Shown piece by piece: positions 9,864-18,734 of a stretch of DNA of 64,000 nt. The position numbers were made by a program, and so were the translations under genes. Position 1 is the stretch's first letter; every line of letters starts with the position of its first letter. The notes under the pieces are model-generated. The model was given only the letters and a program-made list of their open reading frames with translations. It was not told where the DNA came from and did not search any database. The DNA comes from Hafnia alvei (GTDB lineage Bacteria; Pseudomonadota; Gammaproteobacteria; Enterobacterales; Enterobacteriaceae), in contig NZ_FMIQ01000062.1 of NCBI RefSeq assembly GCF_900095695.1, positions 93,531 to 157,530 of the forward strand, written 5' to 3'.

Positions 9864-12005
9864 ATGAATATTATTGCCATCTTGAATCACATGGGCGTTT
9901 ACTTCAAAGAAGAGCCTATCCGTGAACTGCACAAGGCACTGGAAGCACTCGATTTTCAGATTGTTTACCCAAACGACCGTGAAGACCTGCTGAAACTCAT
10001 CGACAACAACGCACGTCTGTGCGGCGTTATCTTCGACTGGGATACTTATAATCTCGATCTGTGCGAAGAAATCAGCGCGATGAACGAACATCTGCCTGTC
10101 TATGCTTTTGCCAACACCCACTCTACTCTGGATGTTACCCTTAACGATCTGCGTCTGAACGTTGAGTTCTTCGAATACGCACTGGGCGCAGCTCAGGATA
10201 TCGCACAGAAAATCCGTCAGAGCACTGACGCATACATCGACGAAATTCTGCCTCCGTTGACCAAAGCACTGTTCAACTACGTTAAAGAAGGCAAATACAC
10301 CTTCTGTACTCCGGGTCACATGGGCGGTACTGCGTTCCAGAAATCCCCAGTGGGCAGCATCTTCTATGATTTCTTCGGCGCTAACGCGATGAAATCTGAT
10401 ATCTCCATCTCTGTGGGTGAACTGGGTTCTCTGCTTGACCACTCAGGTCCACACAAAGAAGCTGAAGAATACATTGCGCGTACTTTCAACGCAGAACGCA
10501 GCTACATGGTGACTAACGGTACTTCTACCGCGAACAAAATCGTTGGTATGTACTCAGCACCTGCTGGCAGCACCGTTCTGATTGACCGTAACTGCCATAA
10601 GTCTCTGACTCACCTGATGATGATGAGCGACATCACTCCTATCTACTTCCGTCCAACCCGTAACGCTTACGGCATCTTGGGTGGTATTCCTAAGAGTGAA
10701 TTCCAGCACGACACCATCGCTGAACGCGTTGCACAGACTCCAAATGCAACCTGGCCAGTTCACGCCGTAGTGACCAACTCTACCTACGACGGTCTGCTGT
10801 ATAACACTGACTACATCAAAGAAGCGCTGGACGTTAAATCCATCCACTTTGACTCAGCATGGGTTCCTTACACCAACTTCAGCCCTATCTACAAAGGCCT
10901 GTGTGGTATGAGCGGTGGCCGTGTAGAAGGCAAAGTTATTTATGAAACTCAGTCTACTCACAAACTGCTGGCAGCATTCTCTCAGGCTTCAATGATTCAC
11001 GTTAAAGGTGATATCAACGAAGAAACCTTCAACGAAGCCTACATGATGCACACCTCTACTTCTCCTCACTACGGCATCGTGGCTTCTACCGAAACCGCTG
11101 CTGCAATGATGAAAGGTAACGCCGGTAAACGCCTGATCAACGGTTCTATCGAACGCGCGATTCGTTTCCGTAAAGAAATCAAACGTCTGAACTCCGAGTC
11201 TGAAGGCTGGTTCTTCGACGTATGGCAGCCAGAAGGTATCGACGAAGCGAAATGCTGGCCTTTGGATTCCAAAGACAGCTGGCATGGCTTTAAAGATATC
11301 GACAACGACCACATGTATCTGGACCCAATCAAAGTCACTCTGCTGACTCCAGGGATGCAGAAAGATGGCTCAATGGCTGATACCGGTATCCCAGCGTCTA
11401 TCGTTTCTAAATACTTAGACGAACACGGCATCATCGTTGAGAAAACAGGTCCATACAACCTGCTGTTCCTGTTCAGCATCGGTATCGACAAAACTAAGGC
11501 ACTGAGCCTGCTGCGTGCGCTGACCGAGTTCAAACGTTCATACGACTTGAACCTGCGCGTTAAGAACATGCTGCCTTCACTGTATCGTGAAGATCCAGAG
11601 TTCTATGAAAACATGCGTATTCAGGACTTGGCACAGGGCATCCATGCGCTGATCCAGCATCACAACCTGCCGGACCTGATGTACCGCGCATTTGAAGTGC
11701 TGCCAACCATGGTAATGAACCCACATGCAGCGTTCCAAAAAGAACTGCGTGGCCAGACTGAAGAAGTTTATCTGGAAGAGATGATCGGCAAAGTTAATGC
11801 CAACATGATCCTGCCATATCCTCCAGGAGTTCCTTTGGTAATGCCAGGTGAAATGTTGACCGAAGAAAGCCGTCCAGTTCTGGAATTCTTGCAGATGCTG
11901 TGCGAAATCGGTGCACATTACCCAGGCTTTGAAACTGATATCCACGGTGCATATCGTCAGGCTGACGGTCGCTACACTGTTAAAGTTATCAAAGAACAGA
12001 AGTAA
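9864..12005 (+). CDS. cadA: inducible lysine decarboxylase CadA (LdcI)
   Basis: This PLP enzyme converts lysine to cadaverine plus CO2 and consumes a cytoplasmic proton, the core of lysine-dependent acid resistance. The 713 residues compare with 715 in E. coli CadA. The order is an N-terminal wing domain with a response-regulator-like fold (to about residue 130), the aminotransferase fold I core and a C-terminal domain. The PLP lysine is K367 in STHKLLAAFSQ, the same number as in E. coli LdcI. Position after cadB and before dtpC identifies it as the inducible CadA. However, it occupies the chromosomal neighbourhood (accA...tilS) of the constitutive paralogue LdcC. Its codon use suggests high expression. 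Confidence 0.95.
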   Translation: MNIIAILNHMGVYFKEEPIRELHKALEALDFQIVYPNDREDLLKLIDNNARLCGVIFDWDTYNLDLCEEISAMNEHLPVYAFANTHSTLDVTLNDLRLNVEFFEYALGAAQDIAQKIRQSTDAYIDEILPPLTKALFNYVKEGKYTFCTPGHMGGTAFQKSPVGSIFYDFFGANAMKSDISISVGELGSLLDHSGPHKEAEEYIARTFNAERSYMVTNGTSTANKIVGMYSAPAGSTVLIDRNCHKSLTHLMMMSDITPIYFRPTRNAYGILGGIPKSEFQHDTIAERVAQTPNATWPVHAVVTNSTYDGLLYNTDYIKEALDVKSIHFDSAWVPYTNFSPIYKGLCGMSGGRVEGKVIYETQSTHKLLAAFSQASMIHVKGDINEETFNEAYMMHTSTSPHYGIVASTETAAAMMKGNAGKRLINGSIERAIRFRKEIKRLNSESEGWFFDVWQPEGIDEAKCWPLDSKDSWHGFKDIDNDHMYLDPIKVTLLTPGMQKDGSMADTGIPASIVSKYLDEHGIIVEKTGPYNLLFLFSIGIDKTKALSLLRALTEFKRSYDLNLRVKNMLPSLYREDPEFYENMRIQDLAQGIHALIQHHNLPDLMYRAFEVLPTMVMNPHAAFQKELRGQTEEVYLEEMIGKVNANMILPYPPGVPLVMPGEMLTEESRPVLEFLQMLCEIGAHYPGFETDIHGAYRQADGRYTVKVIKEQK

Positions 12006-12017
12006 TTGACTGACTGA

Positions 12018-12048
12018 GGGGGCGTCCTGCTAAAGGGCGCCCCCTTTT
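12018..12048 (+). terminator. rho-independent terminator after cadA
   Basis: A 10-bp GC-rich stem (GGGGGCGTCC / GGGCGCCCCC, one wobble pair) is followed by TTTT. It lies 13 bp after the cadA stop and before dtpC. Confidence 0.85.
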
Positions 12049-12078
12049 ATTATGCAACCCCCTTAAATGGGAGATGAC

Positions 12079-13563
12079 ATGAAAACACCCTCACAACCGC
12101 GCGCTATCTACTATGTCGTAGCATTGCAAATCTGGGAATATTTCAGCTTTTACGGCATGCGTGCGTTACTGATCCTTTATCTCACCCATCAGCTTGGGTA
12201 TAACGACACCCACGCTTTCAGTCTATATAGTGCTTACGCTTCATTGGTTTACGTTACCCCAATTATCGGTGGGATCCTTGCAGATAAGCTGCTGGGTAAT
12301 CGAATGGCGGTGATAGCCGGAGCCATTCTGATGACGTTAGGCCATGTGGTTCTGGGCGTTAGTGCGGTTTCACCTTCATCTCTCTATTTAGCCTTAGCCA
12401 TCATCGTGTGTGGTTACGGGCTGTTCAAATCCAATATCAGCTGCCTGCTGGGCGAGCTTTATGCTCCTGAAGATCCGCGCCGTGACGGCGGTTTCTCCTT
12501 GCTGTATGCCGCTGGAAACATTGGTTCGATCGTTGCCCCCATTGCCTGCGGCCTTGCTGCAGAACAGTATGGCTGGCACGTCGGCTTCGCATTAGCCGGA
12601 ATCGGCATGTTTGCCGGTTTGATTATCTTCTTATGCGGACACAAACATTTCCGCCATACCGTTGGTGTGAACCATCAGGGTATGAAAAATAAAACGCTGC
12701 GCATTCCTAACTGGGGATGGTTGCTGGCGGCGGTGGTTCTTTCTCCACTCTTTGTCGCGGTTCTTTTCTGGCGCGACTGGTCAAGCTACGCGTTGGCGCT
12801 GGTGTGCGCTGCGGCCATTATTATTATGGTGAGCATTTATCGTCGAGCAGAGCCAGATCAGCGTAAAGGCCTGCTGCAAATTGTGATTTTAATGCTGCTC
12901 GGTACGCTGTTCTGGGCGTTTGCCCAACAGGGCGGCAGCTCAATCAGCTTGTTCATCGACCGCTTTGTGAATCGCCAATGGTTCTCTTTCACCATTCCTA
13001 CGGCGGTGTTCCAATCGGTTAACGGTTTTGCCGTCATGCTAAGCGGTGTTGTTCTGGCTTGGCTGGTTCGCGAAAATAGCAACGGCAACCGTATATTGCG
13101 CATTTGGGGCAAGTTTGCCCTTGGACTGGCGCTGATCAGCGCGGGCTTCGGCATTCTTACCTTCAACGCTCGCTGGGCGGCGGTTCATGGCCAAGGTTCA
13201 ATGGCATTAACCGTTTTAGGTCTAGCGGTGATGGGATGCGCAGAACTCTTTATCGATCCAGTGGCGATGGCACAGATCACTAGGCTGAAAATCCCGGGAG
13301 TGACGGGCGTCCTTACCGGGATCTACATGTTGGCGACTGGATCGATAGCCAATTATCTTGCGGGTATTATCGCTAATCAAACCGCCGAAGTTTCATTTGA
13401 ACAAGGCGGGGAAGCGACGGCACACTCCGTGATGGCGTATATCAGCGTGTTTAGCGATATCGCATGGGGCGCGCTTGGCTGCGTTGGGCTGGTTGCGGTG
13501 ATCTGGCTGTGTCATATGTTTATGGTACGCCGCAACGCAGTTACCGCCGAGTCGTGCGAATAA
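12079..13563 (+). CDS. dtpC: proton-dependent di/tripeptide transporter DtpC (YjdL)
   Basis: This is a POT/PTR-family (MFS fold) proton:oligopeptide symporter of 494 residues with about fourteen hydrophobic segments. The helix 1 signature is [14 protein letters not shown], in which the family ExxERFxxYG motif has the variant form found in the DtpC/DtpD branch. [12 protein letters not shown] and [13 protein letters not shown] follow. The ATG at 12079 is preferred over the one at 12067 because GGGAG lies at the right distance and the E. coli protein begins [12 protein letters not shown]. In E. coli dtpC also follows cadBA, and the DtpC branch prefers lysine-containing dipeptides, so it probably feeds lysine into the Cad system. 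A terminator separates it from cadA. Confidence 0.92.
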   Translation: MKTPSQPRAIYYVVALQIWEYFSFYGMRALLILYLTHQLGYNDTHAFSLYSAYASLVYVTPIIGGILADKLLGNRMAVIAGAILMTLGHVVLGVSAVSPSSLYLALAIIVCGYGLFKSNISCLLGELYAPEDPRRDGGFSLLYAAGNIGSIVAPIACGLAAEQYGWHVGFALAGIGMFAGLIIFLCGHKHFRHTVGVNHQGMKNKTLRIPNWGWLLAAVVLSPLFVAVLFWRDWSSYALALVCAAAIIIMVSIYRRAEPDQRKGLLQIVILMLLGTLFWAFAQQGGSSISLFIDRFVNRQWFSFTIPTAVFQSVNGFAVMLSGVVLAWLVRENSNGNRILRIWGKFALGLALISAGFGILTFNARWAAVHGQGSMALTVLGLAVMGCAELFIDPVAMAQITRLKIPGVTGVLTGIYMLATGSIANYLAGIIANQTAEVSFEQGGEATAHSVMAYISVFSDIAWGALGCVGLVAVIWLCHMFMVRRNAVTAESCE

Positions 13564-13641
13564 GGGCTTGCTTCCGACAGAACGGATGGTTAACGTTCTG
13601 ATATTCAATCTTTCAGGGCGGTGACCGCGCCGTAAAGTGTC

Positions 13642-14961
13642 ATGAATAGCTCAGAAATCCAGATGCGAATTGCCAGCAAACTTCAGGGGCGTTCGCATCT
13701 GATGGTTGCTTTCAGCGGTGGGCTTGATTCCACCGTTTTACTGCATGCGCTCGTTCAGTTACGTATGCAGAACTTCCCTCATCTACAGCTACGGGCTGCT
13801 CATGTCCACCATGGGCTCAGCCGCTATGCTGATTTATGGGTCGATCACTGCAGGTCAGTGTGCCAGCAATGGCAGGTACCGTTGCATGTTCTGCGGGTTA
13901 AAGTGGATGCCCAGCGCAGCGGCGTTGAAGCCGCCGCGCGTGATGCACGCTATCACGCGATAGCTGGACTTATCGGCAATCACGAAACCCTGCTGACCGC
14001 GCAGCATCTTGACGATCAGTGTGAAACCTTTTTATTGGCGCTTAAACGCGGAAGTGGGCCAACCGGACTTTCCGCCATGGCCAGCCACATGCCGTTTTTC
14101 AGCACCGAACAGATGCGTCCGCTGCTCGATATCAGTCGTGCCCAGCTAGAAGAATACGCTGCCAGCTACGATCTCAAATGGGTCGAAGACGACAGCAATC
14201 AAGACGATCGCTTCGATCGCAACTTTCTTCGCCTGCGCGTGATCCCAAATCTACGCAACCGCTGGCCACACTTTCCTGAAGCCGTTGCCCGCAGCGCCAG
14301 CCTGTGTGCCGAGCAAGAACAGCTGCTGGATGAGCTACTGTTAGACTCGCTACAGTCTCTGATGAGCGAAGATGACTCGCTAAATATCGAAGGTCTGTTG
14401 CCAATGTCAGAAGCCAAACGCTACGCGTTATTGCGCCGCTGGATCGCCTGCTTTGGTGTGATGATGCCGACTCGTGAACAGCTGCAACGCCTCTGGCACG
14501 AAGTGGCAACCGCACGCGAAGACGCAGAGCCGCAGCTTCAACTCGGTAAAAATCAGGTTCGCCGTTATCGCCAGCATCTTTACCTGCTGCCTCCGCTGCG
14601 TTCGCTCAAAACAGAAGTCATCGCGTGGGACCCCCGAGAGACGCTGTCGCTGCCAGATGGTCTAGGGGAACTACAGCTCGGTGAGCGCGGAATATGTGTG
14701 CGTGCTCCAAGAACGGATGAGGCCGTCTCAATCCGCTTTGCTGCTCATGGCACACTACGCATCGTCGGACGTCGCCATTCACGCCCGATAAAAAAAATCT
14801 GGCAGGAGCATAACATTCCGCCATGGGAGCGTGAACGAACGCCTATGCTCTACTATGGTGAAACGCTAATCGCAGCACTCGGCGTTTTCATTACCCAAGA
14901 TGGGCAGGGGATGGCGGATCGGCCGGTGTGGAATATACACTGGACCAAAGACTGGATGTAA
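13642..14961 (+). CDS. tilS: tRNA(Ile)-lysidine synthetase
   Basis: TilS attaches lysine to C34 of the CAU-anticodon tRNA-Ile so that it reads AUA, and is essential. The 439-residue protein has the N-type PP-loop ATPase motif FSGGLDSTVLLHAL near residue 24. AHVHHGLS and TAQHLDDQCETFLL follow, then the lysidine-synthase substrate-binding and C-terminal domains (GRRHSRPIKKIWQE). It is a core gene of the accA-tilS-rof-yaeP-yaeQ-nlpE neighbourhood. A cluster of ERIC repeats begins directly after its stop codon. Confidence 0.96.
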   Translation: MNSSEIQMRIASKLQGRSHLMVAFSGGLDSTVLLHALVQLRMQNFPHLQLRAAHVHHGLSRYADLWVDHCRSVCQQWQVPLHVLRVKVDAQRSGVEAAARDARYHAIAGLIGNHETLLTAQHLDDQCETFLLALKRGSGPTGLSAMASHMPFFSTEQMRPLLDISRAQLEEYAASYDLKWVEDDSNQDDRFDRNFLRLRVIPNLRNRWPHFPEAVARSASLCAEQEQLLDELLLDSLQSLMSEDDSLNIEGLLPMSEAKRYALLRRWIACFGVMMPTREQLQRLWHEVATAREDAEPQLQLGKNQVRRYRQHLYLLPPLRSLKTEVIAWDPRETLSLPDGLGELQLGERGICVRAPRTDEAVSIRFAAHGTLRIVGRRHSRPIKKIWQEHNIPPWERERTPMLYYGETLIAALGVFITQDGQGMADRPVWNIHWTKDWM

Positions 14962-14965
14962 ATCC

Positions 14966-15360
14966 TCTTCGTACTTGAAACCGTCTCGGCGTTAGCTGCG
15001 CTTGCTTACCCGAATCACTTACTGATGTAAGCTCATCGGGATGCGCTCGCTTGCTGCCTTGATACGGTACCAATTACGTTGAGGATAAATCTCCGTCATA
15101 CTTCAAGCTACAAATGCGTTGGCTACACACGTTCACCCCAGTCACTTACTTGCGTAAGCTCCTAGGGATGAATGAGAGGCATCCCGCCTCTCACCGGAGG
15201 CCAGCCTCTGGCTGGTCAAATTCGTTCCTGACGAATTTGTCACGTGTTTGCCGCCTTTTTGTAGCCCGAATTATTTAGGAGATTCGTCTGAGTGATGGGG
15301 TACCAATTACGTTGAGGATAAATCTCCGTCATACTTCAAGCTACAGATGCGTTGGTTACA
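14966..15360. repeat. cluster of ERIC (enterobacterial repetitive intergenic consensus) elements
   Basis: At least two ERIC-like palindromic elements and a truncated third lie head to tail between tilS and the cytochrome c gene. The cores read CACTTACTGATGTAAGCTCA (about 15016) and CACTTACTTGCGTAAGCTCC (about 15143), the hallmark ERIC centre. The second carries an insertion of about 70 bp with three perfect hairpins (15173-15193, 15201-15215, 15218-15238). A 62-bp direct repeat (15066-15127 and 15299-15360, two mismatches) joins the end of one element to the start of the next. The third copy stops abruptly at about 15360, just upstream of the next gene. Confidence 0.88.
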
Positions 15361-15387
15361 GTGATGGCAATGTCGAGGAAGATAATA

Positions 15388-15705
15388 ATGATGAAAAAAT
15401 TAATGGCTGCGGTAGTGCTGACAGCGGTGGTTTCTCTGCCTGCATTTGCGGCGGGTGATGCGGCTGCAGGCAAAAATAAAGCGATGACCTGCGTGGCTTG
15501 CCACGGGATGGAAGGCAAAGTGACGGTGCCGATGTATCCTAATTTAGCAGGGCAGAACGCGATGTATCTGGAGCAGGCGTTGAAAGATTACAAAAGCGGC
15601 GGGCGTTCAGGTGGACAAGCTGAAGTGATGAAAGCCTATGTTGGCAATCTTTCCGAGCAGGATATCAGCGATTTAGCCGCTTATTACGCGAGTCTGAAAC
15701 CATAA
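15388..15705 (+). CDS. small periplasmic class I cytochrome c
   Basis: This 105-residue protein has a cleavable signal peptide ([19 protein letters not shown]) and one haem-binding motif CVACH in [13 protein letters not shown] distal methionine ligand is probably in the C-terminal half ([21 protein letters not shown]). It resembles the c553/c4-type single-haem electron carriers that shuttle electrons between periplasmic redox enzymes; its partner cannot be deduced. Two adjacent ATGs (15388, 15391) follow AGGAAG; the first has 6-bp spacing. The gene is inserted between tilS and rof compared with E. coli, and its upstream region is a truncated ERIC copy. Confidence 0.88.
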   Translation: MMKKLMAAVVLTAVVSLPAFAAGDAAAGKNKAMTCVACHGMEGKVTVPMYPNLAGQNAMYLEQALKDYKSGGRSGGQAEVMKAYVGNLSEQDISDLAAYYASLKP

Positions 15706-15786
15706 TGAAAAGGGCGATGAAATCTCATCGCCCTTCGTCTATCTGTTTCGTCAATCTATCTTGATGGAGAGGTGTGCCGAAAGGGG

Positions 15787-16047
15787 TTAAGACATGCTTA
15801 CGTTGACAGTGCCAATTTCAGGATGACTGAAGCTAGCAATGTGGTCTAAACGTAACTCCCGTGGCTCGCCGTCTTGCTCAATAACCAGATATTCTACGTG
15901 CTTACGTGAAATCAGATCGTTGGCTTTGGCTTGCAACTTCTCTCCGTTGCGCAGTTCTAGCGCCAGTATCAGATGATGCTGGCAGGCGAGTTCCAAATTG
16001 TCGTAATCGTCACAGTTGATTGGCTGATACTCTTCAATTTTCGACAT
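15787..16047 (-). CDS. rof: Rho-binding antiterminator Rof
   Basis: Rof (YaeO) binds the transcription termination factor Rho and inhibits it. The protein has 86 residues with an Sm-like beta-barrel fold. The block [19 protein letters not shown] and the C-terminal FSHPEIGTV are nearly identical to the E. coli protein. The ATG at 16047 (MSKIEEYQP) is preferred over one two codons upstream. Its start overlaps the end of yaeP by 14 bp, so the two are translationally coupled, as in E. coli. Confidence 0.93.
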   Translation of the reverse strand: MSKIEEYQPINCDDYDNLELACQHHLILALELRNGEKLQAKANDLISRKHVEYLVIEQDGEPRELRLDHIASFSHPEIGTVNVSMS

Positions 16048-16234
16048 AATCACTCACCAATAAGTTAGCGGCGGCATAGGCCGCCTGTTCCCTAACGGCA
16101 GAGGGCAGCGCTTCGTTGGCTGCAACCTCATCCAGAGCTTTTAAAACACAACCTAACGCATCAGGTATATATCCCAAATCTCCACTACCGATCTGGGCGT
16201 ACATACGGCGTACTAACTCAGAATATTGCTGCAA
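16034..16234 (-). CDS. yaeP: YaeP family protein of unknown function
   Basis: This 66-residue protein matches E. coli YaeP in length and sequence ([36 protein letters not shown]). No function is established for the family. The start codon is a TTG at 16234, supported by a strong GAGGAGG seven bases upstream and by the family N-terminus. It is transcribed with rof, and its leader contains a striking inverted repeat (see the regulatory entry at 16251). Confidence 0.88.
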   Translation of the reverse strand: MQQYSELVRRMYAQIGSGDLGYIPDALGCVLKALDEVAANEALPSAVREQAAYAAANLLVSDYVEN

Positions 16235-16250
16235 ATTTAACCTCCTCTAA

Positions 16251-16312
16251 AGCTTATCCCTGTGACGGTTAGTCTGAAAAAACCGGCACGAGGATAAGCT
16301 CTGCTTATCTCA
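16251..16312 (-). promoter_or_regulatory. inverted repeat in the yaeP-rof leader
   Basis: On the minus strand, AGCTTATCC and GGATAAGCT form a perfect 9-bp inverted repeat about 35 bases apart, the second arm lying a few bases before the GAGGAGG ribosome binding site of yaeP. An additional GATAAG copy next to the first arm gives an alternative pairing partner (GATAAGC with GCTTATC). This could be a leader hairpin or an operator. No known regulator is recognised. Confidence 0.45.
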
Positions 16313-16460
16313 TCGACTATAGCACAGCCGCCCTCACTAGAAAGCAGGCTGAGTTGCTGCGCGATGTAATAAATCTGTTCTTTACACGTGACAGTCCCAC
16401 TCTGACTAGTTGCCAGAAGGGGGATACGGTACACTGTTAACAATTATACGAGAGGATTTT

Positions 16461-17009
16461 ATGGCATTAAAGGCAACGATTTACAAAGCTAACGTCAATA
16501 TTGCAGATATGGATCGTCATTTTTATCATGACGCCTCCCTGACGCTGGCGCAGCATCCATCAGAAACTGAACAACGCATGATGCTGCGGCTTTTAGCTTG
16601 GATTTGCCATGCAAACGAGCGCCTGACTTTTACCAAAGGATTATGCGCCGACGATGAGCCAGAATTATGGCTACGTAATGATTACAACGGTATCGATCTG
16701 TGGATTGAACTCGGCTTACCCGATGAGAAACGTCTTAAAAAAGCCTGTTCGTTATCGCAGGAAGTGGTGCTCTACGCTTATAGTGAACGCGCTGGCCGCG
16801 TGTGGTGGCAACAAAATCAGGCAAAACTGAGCGGGCTTAAAGCACTATCTATCCGTTTTGTTAGCGACGAAATTATGGCGCTGCTGCCTAAGTTTGCTAA
16901 CCGCACCATGGAATTACAGGCAACAATACAGGAAGGCGCAATCTGGCTGTCTGACGCGCAAAACAACGTTGAAATCCAGTTTGATCACTGGAAGCCTGCG
17001 GGAGTCTGA
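16461..17009 (+). CDS. yaeQ: YaeQ family protein
   Basis: YaeQ is a 182-residue protein of the PD-(D/E)XK nuclease-like fold family with unknown substrate. Visible blocks are [20 protein letters not shown] at the N-terminus, [29 protein letters not shown] (the region matching the nuclease-like core) and WWQQNQ. The ATG at 16461 follows GAGAGGA. It is transcribed divergently from yaeP-rof, and its stop codon is separated by one base from the arfB start, so the two are coupled. Confidence 0.92.
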   Translation: MALKATIYKANVNIADMDRHFYHDASLTLAQHPSETEQRMMLRLLAWICHANERLTFTKGLCADDEPELWLRNDYNGIDLWIELGLPDEKRLKKACSLSQEVVLYAYSERAGRVWWQQNQAKLSGLKALSIRFVSDEIMALLPKFANRTMELQATIQEGAIWLSDAQNNVEIQFDHWKPAGV

Positions 17010-17010
17010 G

Positions 17011-17427
17011 ATGTTGCAGATTACCAACACCGTCTCAGTAAGCGATGACGAAATTGAAATCACCGCGATCCGCGCGCAGGGCAACGGTGGCCAAAATGTG
17101 AATAAGTCTTCAACGGCGATTCACCTACGCTTTGATATTCGCAGCTCCAGTTTACCGCCTTTGTACCAAGAGCGTTTACTGGCGATGAGTCATCATCTGA
17201 TTACCCCCGACGGCGTCATTATCATCAAGGCGCAGGAATATCGGAGTCAGGAGATGAATCGCGAAGCGGCGCTGGCAAGATTGACGGAATTAATTAAATC
17301 GGCAGGCGTGGTGGAGAAAGTTCGTCGCCCAACGAAGCCGAGTCGAAATGCAAAACGTAAGCGGGTAGAAAGTAAAACCCGACGTGGGGTGACGAAATCT
17401 TTACGTGGCAAGGTGAGTGCGGATTAG
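17011..17427 (+). CDS. arfB: alternative ribosome-rescue factor / peptidyl-tRNA hydrolase ArfB
   Basis: ArfB (YaeJ) rescues ribosomes stalled on truncated mRNA. Its basic C-terminal tail enters the empty mRNA channel while the GGQ loop hydrolyses peptidyl-tRNA. The 138-residue protein has the catalytic motif in [20 protein letters not shown] and a lysine/arginine-rich tail ([24 protein letters not shown]). It starts at 17011, one base after the yaeQ stop. The longer frame opening at 16858 overlaps yaeQ and is not the real start. Confidence 0.94.
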   Translation: MLQITNTVSVSDDEIEITAIRAQGNGGQNVNKSSTAIHLRFDIRSSSLPPLYQERLLAMSHHLITPDGVIIIKAQEYRSQEMNREAALARLTELIKSAGVVEKVRRPTKPSRNAKRKRVESKTRRGVTKSLRGKVSAD

Positions 17428-17489
17428 CGTTTGTGCTTAGTATGTCACCGAAGATTAAAATAATAGGGACCCACAGTAGGAGAACAACT

Positions 17490-18170
17490 GTGAAAAAATT
17501 GGCTATTTCGCTGTTTTTGGCAGCGGGTGCGATGGCACTGTTCGGGTGTAACGCTCGTTCCCAATATGTAGAACAACCTCTCAAGCCGATGGCGCAAAGT
17601 TTTCAGGGCGTATTGCCTTGTGCTGACTGCGAGGGCATGGATACGTCGCTGTTCTTGGAAAAAGACGGCACCTTTGTACTGAAAGAGATCTATCGTGGTG
17701 CACGCGATGGCGATCAAACTTTTGCGGAATATGGCAGTTGGCAGCGTACCGCGGATAAGTTAGTGCTGACCGGCACCGATGGCAATAAGCGCTATTTTCG
17801 TCCAAAAGGCAATAACTTGACGATGTTGGATACCAGCGGTAACGACATCGATTCCGCGCTGAATTACACCTTGAAAGCCACGGATGCCCCTTTACCCGTC
17901 ACGCCAATGACGTTTAAAGGCATGTATGTTTATATGGCGGATGCGGCGATTTTCCGTGATTGTGCTACCGGTAAGCAATTCCCTGTCAGCAATAACATTG
18001 CGCTGGAGCAAGGCTATAGCCATGCGCAGGCCGAGCCGGGACAACCTGTATTCTTGGAAATCCAAGGGCACTTCGCGGTAACGCCATCGATGGAAGAAGG
18101 TCTGGTGGAAAAAGCGTTAGTTCCTGACGGTCAGCCACGTTTTGATGCTAAAGGCGGCTGCGCAAACTGA
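17490..18170 (+). CDS. nlpE: envelope stress lipoprotein NlpE (CutF)
   Basis: NlpE is an outer-membrane lipoprotein that signals surface contact, lipoprotein-trafficking and redox faults to the CpxAR system. The 226-residue protein has a signal peptide with lipobox LFGC. The N-domain contains the CxxC motif in VLPCADCEGMDTSLFLEKDG, and a C-terminal OB-like domain contains two further cysteines (RDCATG, KGGCAN). The start is a GTG at 17490 after TAGGAGA, which places the lipobox cysteine at residue 17. A hairpin terminator follows directly. Confidence 0.93.
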   Translation: MKKLAISLFLAAGAMALFGCNARSQYVEQPLKPMAQSFQGVLPCADCEGMDTSLFLEKDGTFVLKEIYRGARDGDQTFAEYGSWQRTADKLVLTGTDGNKRYFRPKGNNLTMLDTSGNDIDSALNYTLKATDAPLPVTPMTFKGMYVYMADAAIFRDCATGKQFPVSNNIALEQGYSHAQAEPGQPVFLEIQGHFAVTPSMEEGLVEKALVPDGQPRFDAKGGCAN

Positions 18171-18182
18171 GCATAAACGAAT

Positions 18183-18209
18183 ACACTTCAGGGCTCAGCC
18201 CTGAAGTGT
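18183..18209 (+). terminator. terminator after nlpE
   Basis: A perfect 12-bp inverted repeat (ACACTTCAGGGC / GCCCTGAAGTGT, 3-base loop) is followed by TTTAAATTTT on the plus strand. It abuts the stop codon of the convergent yfhL. Confidence 0.8.
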
Positions 18210-18470
18210 TTAAATTTTATCGGCGTGATGCAGTACAACGAACTTATCCCACAGCTGTTCATTACTTTCTAGATGAGCTGGGTCGCGAATAATCGTGTTG
18301 TCGATAGGACAGACTTTCATACAGGTCGGTTCATCGTAGTGGCCTACGCATTCGGTGCAGCGCTCTGCATCAATCTCGTAAATATCCATTCCCATGGAAA
18401 TCGCTTGGTTCGGGCACTCCGGCTCGCACATATCACAGTTGATACATTTTTTTGTGATCAGTAGGGCCAT
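18210..18470 (-). CDS. yfhL: 2[4Fe-4S] ferredoxin YfhL
   Basis: This is an 86-residue cytoplasmic ferredoxin with two cysteine clusters: CINCDMCEPEC near the N-terminus and CTECVGHYDEPTCMKVC, in which an insertion separates the second and third cysteines as in the Alvin-type ferredoxins. The length equals E. coli YfhL. It is thought to serve iron-sulfur and tRNA-modification enzymes; the partner is not fixed by this window. The start is taken at MALLITKK, the conserved N-terminus. It marks the junction between two blocks that are far apart in E. coli (nlpE, and the yfhL-glnB region). Confidence 0.92.
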   Translation of the reverse strand: MALLITKKCINCDMCEPECPNQAISMGMDIYEIDAERCTECVGHYDEPTCMKVCPIDNTIIRDPAHLESNEQLWDKFVVLHHADKI

Positions 18471-18734
18471 AACTCTCTCATAACGTTGCAGGGCGGTTTC
18501 AAATAAACCACTCAATGTGGGGCGGATAAATACTCGCGTGGGCGCAGGATTATACTCCCTGACGCGCCATACACCAATTTTTTCACTCGGGTTATCCCTC
18601 CCGCGTTAGCGTTAGTTTAGCTACGTGGTTGTATCTTTATGGGATGCTGGGTACCGTTAACACTGTTGACCCATTTCAACGAATTGACCCGATTTAAACG
18701 AGAAGATGGAATTTTGCTTTCCCTAGGAGCCATT

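Noticed and set aside
9816..10442. Long antisense open frames opposite cadA (also 11069-11569)
   Set aside because: They are by-products of the biased codon use of a highly expressed gene; the plus strand carries an unambiguous full-length decarboxylase.
14966..15360. The regularly repeated palindromes after tilS as a CRISPR array
   Set aside because: The repeats match the ERIC core, are long and unequal, and there are no constant-length spacers.
16237..16443. 68-residue minus-strand open frame upstream of yaeP
   Set aside because: It fills the divergent promoter/leader region between yaeP and yaeQ, has no known family and no good start signal.
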